A stretch of DNA of 51,105 nt from Candidatus Aminicenantota bacterium. GTDB lineage: Bacteria; Acidobacteriota; Aminicenantia; Aminicenantales; JAFGAV01. Below the pieces are notes generated by a model. That model worked only from the letters and a program-made list of their open reading frames with translations. It was not told the origin of the DNA and did no database searches. Location: the NCBI GenBank assembly GCA_016933515.1, contig JAFGAV010000015.1, forward strand, positions 1 to 51,105, given 5' to 3'. The position numbers and the translations under genes are program-made. Of this stretch, positions 49,129-51,105 are shown piece by piece. The number at the start of each line of letters is the position of its first letter. Position 1 is the first letter of the stretch.

Positions 49129-49471
49129 TGGAGGCGGCGGGAATCGAACCCGCGTCCGAAGACATTCAGCGAAGGGCGTCTACGTGCGTATCCTCTCCGA
49201 TGTTCTCACTCCGCTTCTCCGGAAAGGAGGGAATCCGCGGAGCCAGCCCCGTTGGGTTTCGCTCGCCGGTACGGGGGCGCGTCCGGTCCGCTATCCCGCT
49301 GGTCGGCGCCCCCCGGGAACCGCGGGAGAGTGTCCCGGGAGACGGCTGTCTACTTGTTAGGCAGCTAAGGGCAGTGGTTCTGCACTTACTTGGGCCCACC
49401 GTTTTACGAGGGGGATGGAATCTCGGCATGCAGCCCTAGCCTCAATATCTCCGTCGAATCCGTTCGCCCCC
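49129..49471 (-). ncRNA. ssrA: Transfer-messenger RNA (tmRNA, SsrA)
   Basis: A 343-nt RNA, reading from 49471 down to 49129. The 5' end GGGGGCGAACGGATTCGACG pairs with the 3' CGCCTCC to form the acceptor stem, and the tRNA-like T arm (GGTTCGATTCC) precedes the end. CCA is not encoded. A resume region TAAGT-GCA opens the tag, so the encoded peptide is AEPLPLAA (49383-49357), ending at TAA. GC-rich pseudoknot-like segments follow. It rescues stalled ribosomes with SmpB (not in window). Its promoter is near-perfect. Confidence 0.95.
49357..49383 (-). CDS. tmRNA-encoded proteolysis tag (resume ORF)
   Basis: Eight codons from GCA (49383-49381) to GCC, then TAA. The peptide is AEPLPLAA. The C-terminal LAA matches the protease-targeting end of standard tags, whereas the preceding residues are short and contain two prolines. 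The resume codon assignment rests on the TAAGT-GCA context, which resembles the E. coli TAGTC-GCA. Confidence 0.7.
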   Translation of the reverse strand, partial: AEPLPLAA

Positions 49472-49486
49472 AGATTCAACAAGAAT

Positions 49487-49515
49487 ATTTTATGCGGGGG
49501 AAAGGGGGATGTCAA
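49487..49515 (-). promoter_or_regulatory. Promoter of ssrA
   Basis: On the minus strand TTGACA (49515-49510), a 17-bp spacer and TAAAAT (49492-49487), 16 nt before the tmRNA 5' end. Confidence 0.85.
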
Positions 49516-49524
49516 TGCGACTCG

Positions 49525-49574
49525 CCCCCCTTTGCGAATCAAGGGGGGCTTAAGGTCGGTGGCCGAAGAATGGC
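49525..49574. repeat. Palindromic repeat, third family, copy 1
   Basis: CCCCCCTTTGCGAATCAAGG and onward to GGTCGGTGGCCGAA. The hairpin stem is C6 with G6 and a short loop. It is a direct repeat of 50853-50902 with few differences. It lies upstream of the ssrA promoter. The stretch 49575-49766 shows no gene. Confidence 0.85.
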
Positions 49575-49766
49575 CTCATCGGCCGCCTCTGATGTTCTTG
49601 TCCCGATCCGCTCCATCTCTCCGCCCATCTTTAACGTCTCCCAGACTCGCTTTTACAATCACTCACGAGGATTGGAAGGATCCACCGAGGCGACACAGCG
49701 CGGCGCATGCCGTCCCGGCCGAATGGGCTTCTCCCCAAATGACCAGGAGCTTAGGGAAATGGACTC

Positions 49767-49808
49767 CGGATCCAAAGTTCGGAGGTTCGAATCTTCTCCG
49801 GCACGCCA
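49767..49808 (+). repeat. tRNA 3'-end fragment, left copy (att-like)
   Basis: A 42-nt segment containing a T-arm (GGAGGTTCGAATC) and an acceptor 3' strand with CCA, 39/42 identical to 50663-50704. Just upstream, GGACTCCGGATCC could be an anticodon arm with loop CTCCGGA (CCG, arginine), but the D arm and 5' acceptor are not recognisable. It is therefore a degraded tRNA or an integration-site remnant. The pair flanks the cyclotransferase-like gene. Confidence 0.7.
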
Positions 49809-49831
49809 AGCATATCATTGATCCCGTTCCG

Positions 49832-49860
49832 TTGACGGTTCTTCCCGCCGGTGTTATCCT
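49832..49860 (+). promoter_or_regulatory. Promoter of the cyclotransferase-like gene
   Basis: TTGACG (49832-49837), a 17-bp spacer and TATCCT (49855-49860), 44 nt before the ATG. Confidence 0.6.
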
Positions 49861-49904
49861 CCGGATGTCAATGGGCATTTATTTGCCGGAAGGGGGGAGG
49901 TCCG

Positions 49905-50624
49905 ATGATCACCAAAGCGATTTCTTTCGATAGGGCGCTATTGGTTTTATCGCTCGGCTTGACCCTGCTCCTTATTGGCACACCTGATTCCGCCGCGAAT
50001 GGGAAAAGACTGCTGGAGATACCGAAAGGATTCGCGGGGGTTGTCGCCTATGGCTCCCTGATTTCCCTGCCGAGTATGGAACAGACCCTAGGGCAGAAAT
50101 ATGAGGGGCCCGTCCATAAGGTTCACCTCGCAGGTTATGAGAGAGTGTGGACTTGCGTTCGGCCTTTCAATTCTCCTCAAGCGGCCTCGTTGGGCGCCAT
50201 GAAGATTGAGGCCTATCTCATACAAAGTGCAGAACGCATCCCCGTCCTCGGCACCGCAGAACTCAATATCTATCCCAAGAAAGGGAGCCGGATCAACGGC
50301 GTTTTGTATCTTTTAACCGAGGAGGAACTGCGCAAGACTGACCAAAGGGAGCGAGGTTATCAGAGAACGGACGTCACCAACAAGATCGAAGAATTCCGTT
50401 TCCGGGGAGGAAGAGTCTATGTTTATGAGAGTCCGTCCGAATCCCCACAAACTCCGTCAAAAGAAAATGGGACTTATGTCCTTATTAAGGAGTTCCTGGA
50501 CCTGGTGATCGGCGCCTGTGATGCACAGGGGAAGGATTTCCGTCGCGAGTTCGACAAGTCCACGAGGCCATGCACATACCCGATCGTATCCTTCAAGGAC
50601 ATCACTTGGGATAAATCCAAGTAA
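49905..50624 (+). CDS. Exported gamma-glutamylcyclotransferase-like protein
   Basis: 239 residues. An N-terminal hydrophobic segment (about 8-28, ending DSAANG) is followed by a GGCT/AIG2-like fold with AYGSL (the substrate-binding YGSL) and NGVLYLLTEEELRKTDQRERGYQRTDV, where the E of RERGY is the likely catalytic acid. It may cyclise gamma-glutamyl amines or peptides, but the substrate is unknown. The start has GGGGAGG (49893-49899). It sits between two tRNA 3'-end direct repeats in a lower-GC patch, which suggests acquisition by site-specific integration. Confidence 0.8.
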   Translation: MITKAISFDRALLVLSLGLTLLLIGTPDSAANGKRLLEIPKGFAGVVAYGSLISLPSMEQTLGQKYEGPVHKVHLAGYERVWTCVRPFNSPQAASLGAMKIEAYLIQSAERIPVLGTAELNIYPKKGSRINGVLYLLTEEELRKTDQRERGYQRTDVTNKIEEFRFRGGRVYVYESPSESPQTPSKENGTYVLIKEFLDLVIGACDAQGKDFRREFDKSTRPCTYPIVSFKDITWDKSK

Positions 50625-50662
50625 CTGACTTTTCCAGTGTCGCCCGGAATTTCTTCGGCTTA

Positions 50663-50704
50663 CGGATCCAAAGGTCGGAGGTTCGAATCCTCTCAGGCAC
50701 GCCA
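50663..50704 (+). repeat. tRNA 3'-end fragment, right copy (att-like)
   Basis: Matches 49767-49808 at 39 of 42 positions, with T-arm GGAGGTTCGAATCC and GCACGCCA. No tRNA 5' half precedes it, so it is not a functional tRNA. Confidence 0.75.
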
Positions 50705-50852
50705 CGTTTCCCACTGCAGGTCAACTAGCTAGAGAAGCGCTTCCTCCGGATCGCCGCCGTCCTCTTTGGAGCTTCACCCAAAAACGAATTCAGCTAAAAA
50801 TGAAGTTTTTTGGCTTTGGCGCCTCACCCGAAAACTGTGAGGTTGCCCCCAT

Positions 50853-50902
50853 CCCCCCTTAGCGAATTAAGGGGGGCTTAAGGTCGGTGGCCGAAAAATT
50901 GC
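50853..50902. repeat. Palindromic repeat, third family, copy 2
   Basis: CCCCCCTTAGCGAATTAAGG, then GGGG and CTTAAGGTCGGTGGCCGAA. Direct repeat of 49525-49574. Confidence 0.85.
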
Positions 50903-50993
50903 CGAAGCCACCTTCGCATTTGTTTTAGGTGTATTAATCCCCAGATAGCGAAACGCCTTTAAGATTTTGAATTAGTGATATTTATCTCCCCTA

Positions 50994-51017
50994 CCCCTCT
51001 TAGCGAATTAAGAGGGG
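50994..51017. repeat. Palindromic repeat, third family, copy 3 (hairpin core)
   Basis: CCCCTCTTAGCGAATTAAGA followed by GGGG. The stem has T-A where copies 1 and 2 have C-G, so pairing is kept. The tail CTTAAGGTCGG is absent. Confidence 0.8.
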
Positions 51018-51045
51018 ACTGCAGGAGGGCGTTTCGCGGATTGCG

Positions 51046-51105
51046 TGGCGGGGCCGACGAGACTTGAACTCGCGACCTCCGGCGTGACAGGCCGGCGTTC
51101 TAACC
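51046..51105 (-). tRNA. tRNA-Asp(GTC), 5' part beyond the window
   Basis: Only the anticodon arm, T arm and 3' acceptor are inside. The anticodon loop CTGTCAC in stem GCCGGC gives anticodon GTC. The T arm GTTCAAGTC is followed by CGGCCCC, discriminator G and an encoded CCA (51048-51046). The 5' acceptor and D arm are cut off by the edge. Confidence 0.9.

Noticed and set aside
49732..49808. Functional tRNA-Arg(CCG)
   Set aside because: Anticodon and T arms can be drawn, but no 5' acceptor strand pairs with CCGGCAC and the D arm is unrecognisable.
1..51105. CRISPR array, prophage, or toxin-antitoxin system
   Set aside because: No regularly spaced repeats, no phage structural genes, and no recognisable toxin or antitoxin pair were seen on either strand.

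Overview
The window is a GC-rich bacterial chromosome segment from a diderm. The diderm signs are a TonB-dependent receptor, LolA, TolC with an RND pump, and an AMIN-domain amidase. A GWxTD-domain protein, a large receptor with an N-terminal carboxypeptidase-regulatory-like domain, several TPR proteins, and a Tat-exported aldo/keto reductase with Fe-S clusters fit the Acidobacteriota, possibly Candidatus Aminicenantes. That placement is inference from gene content; there is no 16S rRNA here.

Layout: 1-294 repeats; 295-2697 GT-C-like membrane protein; tsaD and mtnA (minus); 5325-7629 tatA / coiled-coil methyltransferase / ROK kinase, an operon with ATGA overlaps; 7779-10868 TonB-dependent receptor; GWxTD lipoprotein, ArsC and tRNA-Leu(CAG) (minus); an inverted-repeat element; 13372-14517 bacterial eRF1-like protein; 20913-14558 tetR-tolC-MFP-RND efflux operon (minus) with a divergent secreted protein at 21048; xerD and an MBL hydrolase (minus); methyltransferase, SLC13-type transporter, unknown protein, AMMECR1; Tat aldo/keto reductase and subtilase; a TPR protein; a GCG-codon-rich island (about 31.0-35.4 kb) with two tandem DUF3857/transglutaminase proteins; LPLAT and SSS transporter (minus); lolA, ECF sigma, anti-sigma and a bactofilin-like membrane protein; then a long minus-strand block ssrA-amidase-GerMN-der-TPR-rplM-rpsI-rpsB-tsf-pyrH-frr. 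The right edge (49.5-51.0 kb) is a lower-GC patch with a gamma-glutamylcyclotransferase-like gene between two tRNA 3'-end fragments, then a partial tRNA-Asp(GTC).

The main non-coding observations are these. (1) A terminal-inverted-repeat element lies at 12917-13195 (with a perfect 9-bp target duplication), 23412-23493 and 30902-30980. In all three places it sits exactly 9 bp from the -35 hexamer of a minus-strand promoter, always with the same end facing the promoter. (2) At least seven genes have a -10 box 6-10 nt before the start codon and no Shine-Dalgarno, which suggests leaderless mRNAs, while other genes carry strong GGAGG sites. (3) Several palindromic repeats differ between copies by stem-preserving changes. 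(4) The tmRNA encodes a very short, proline-rich tag. (5) Gene remnants (a PEGA domain, and a protein with a DPDNG motif) lie directly beside two of the element copies.

No complete new multi-gene defence or metabolic system is evident. The element-at-promoter pattern is the best candidate for something undescribed.
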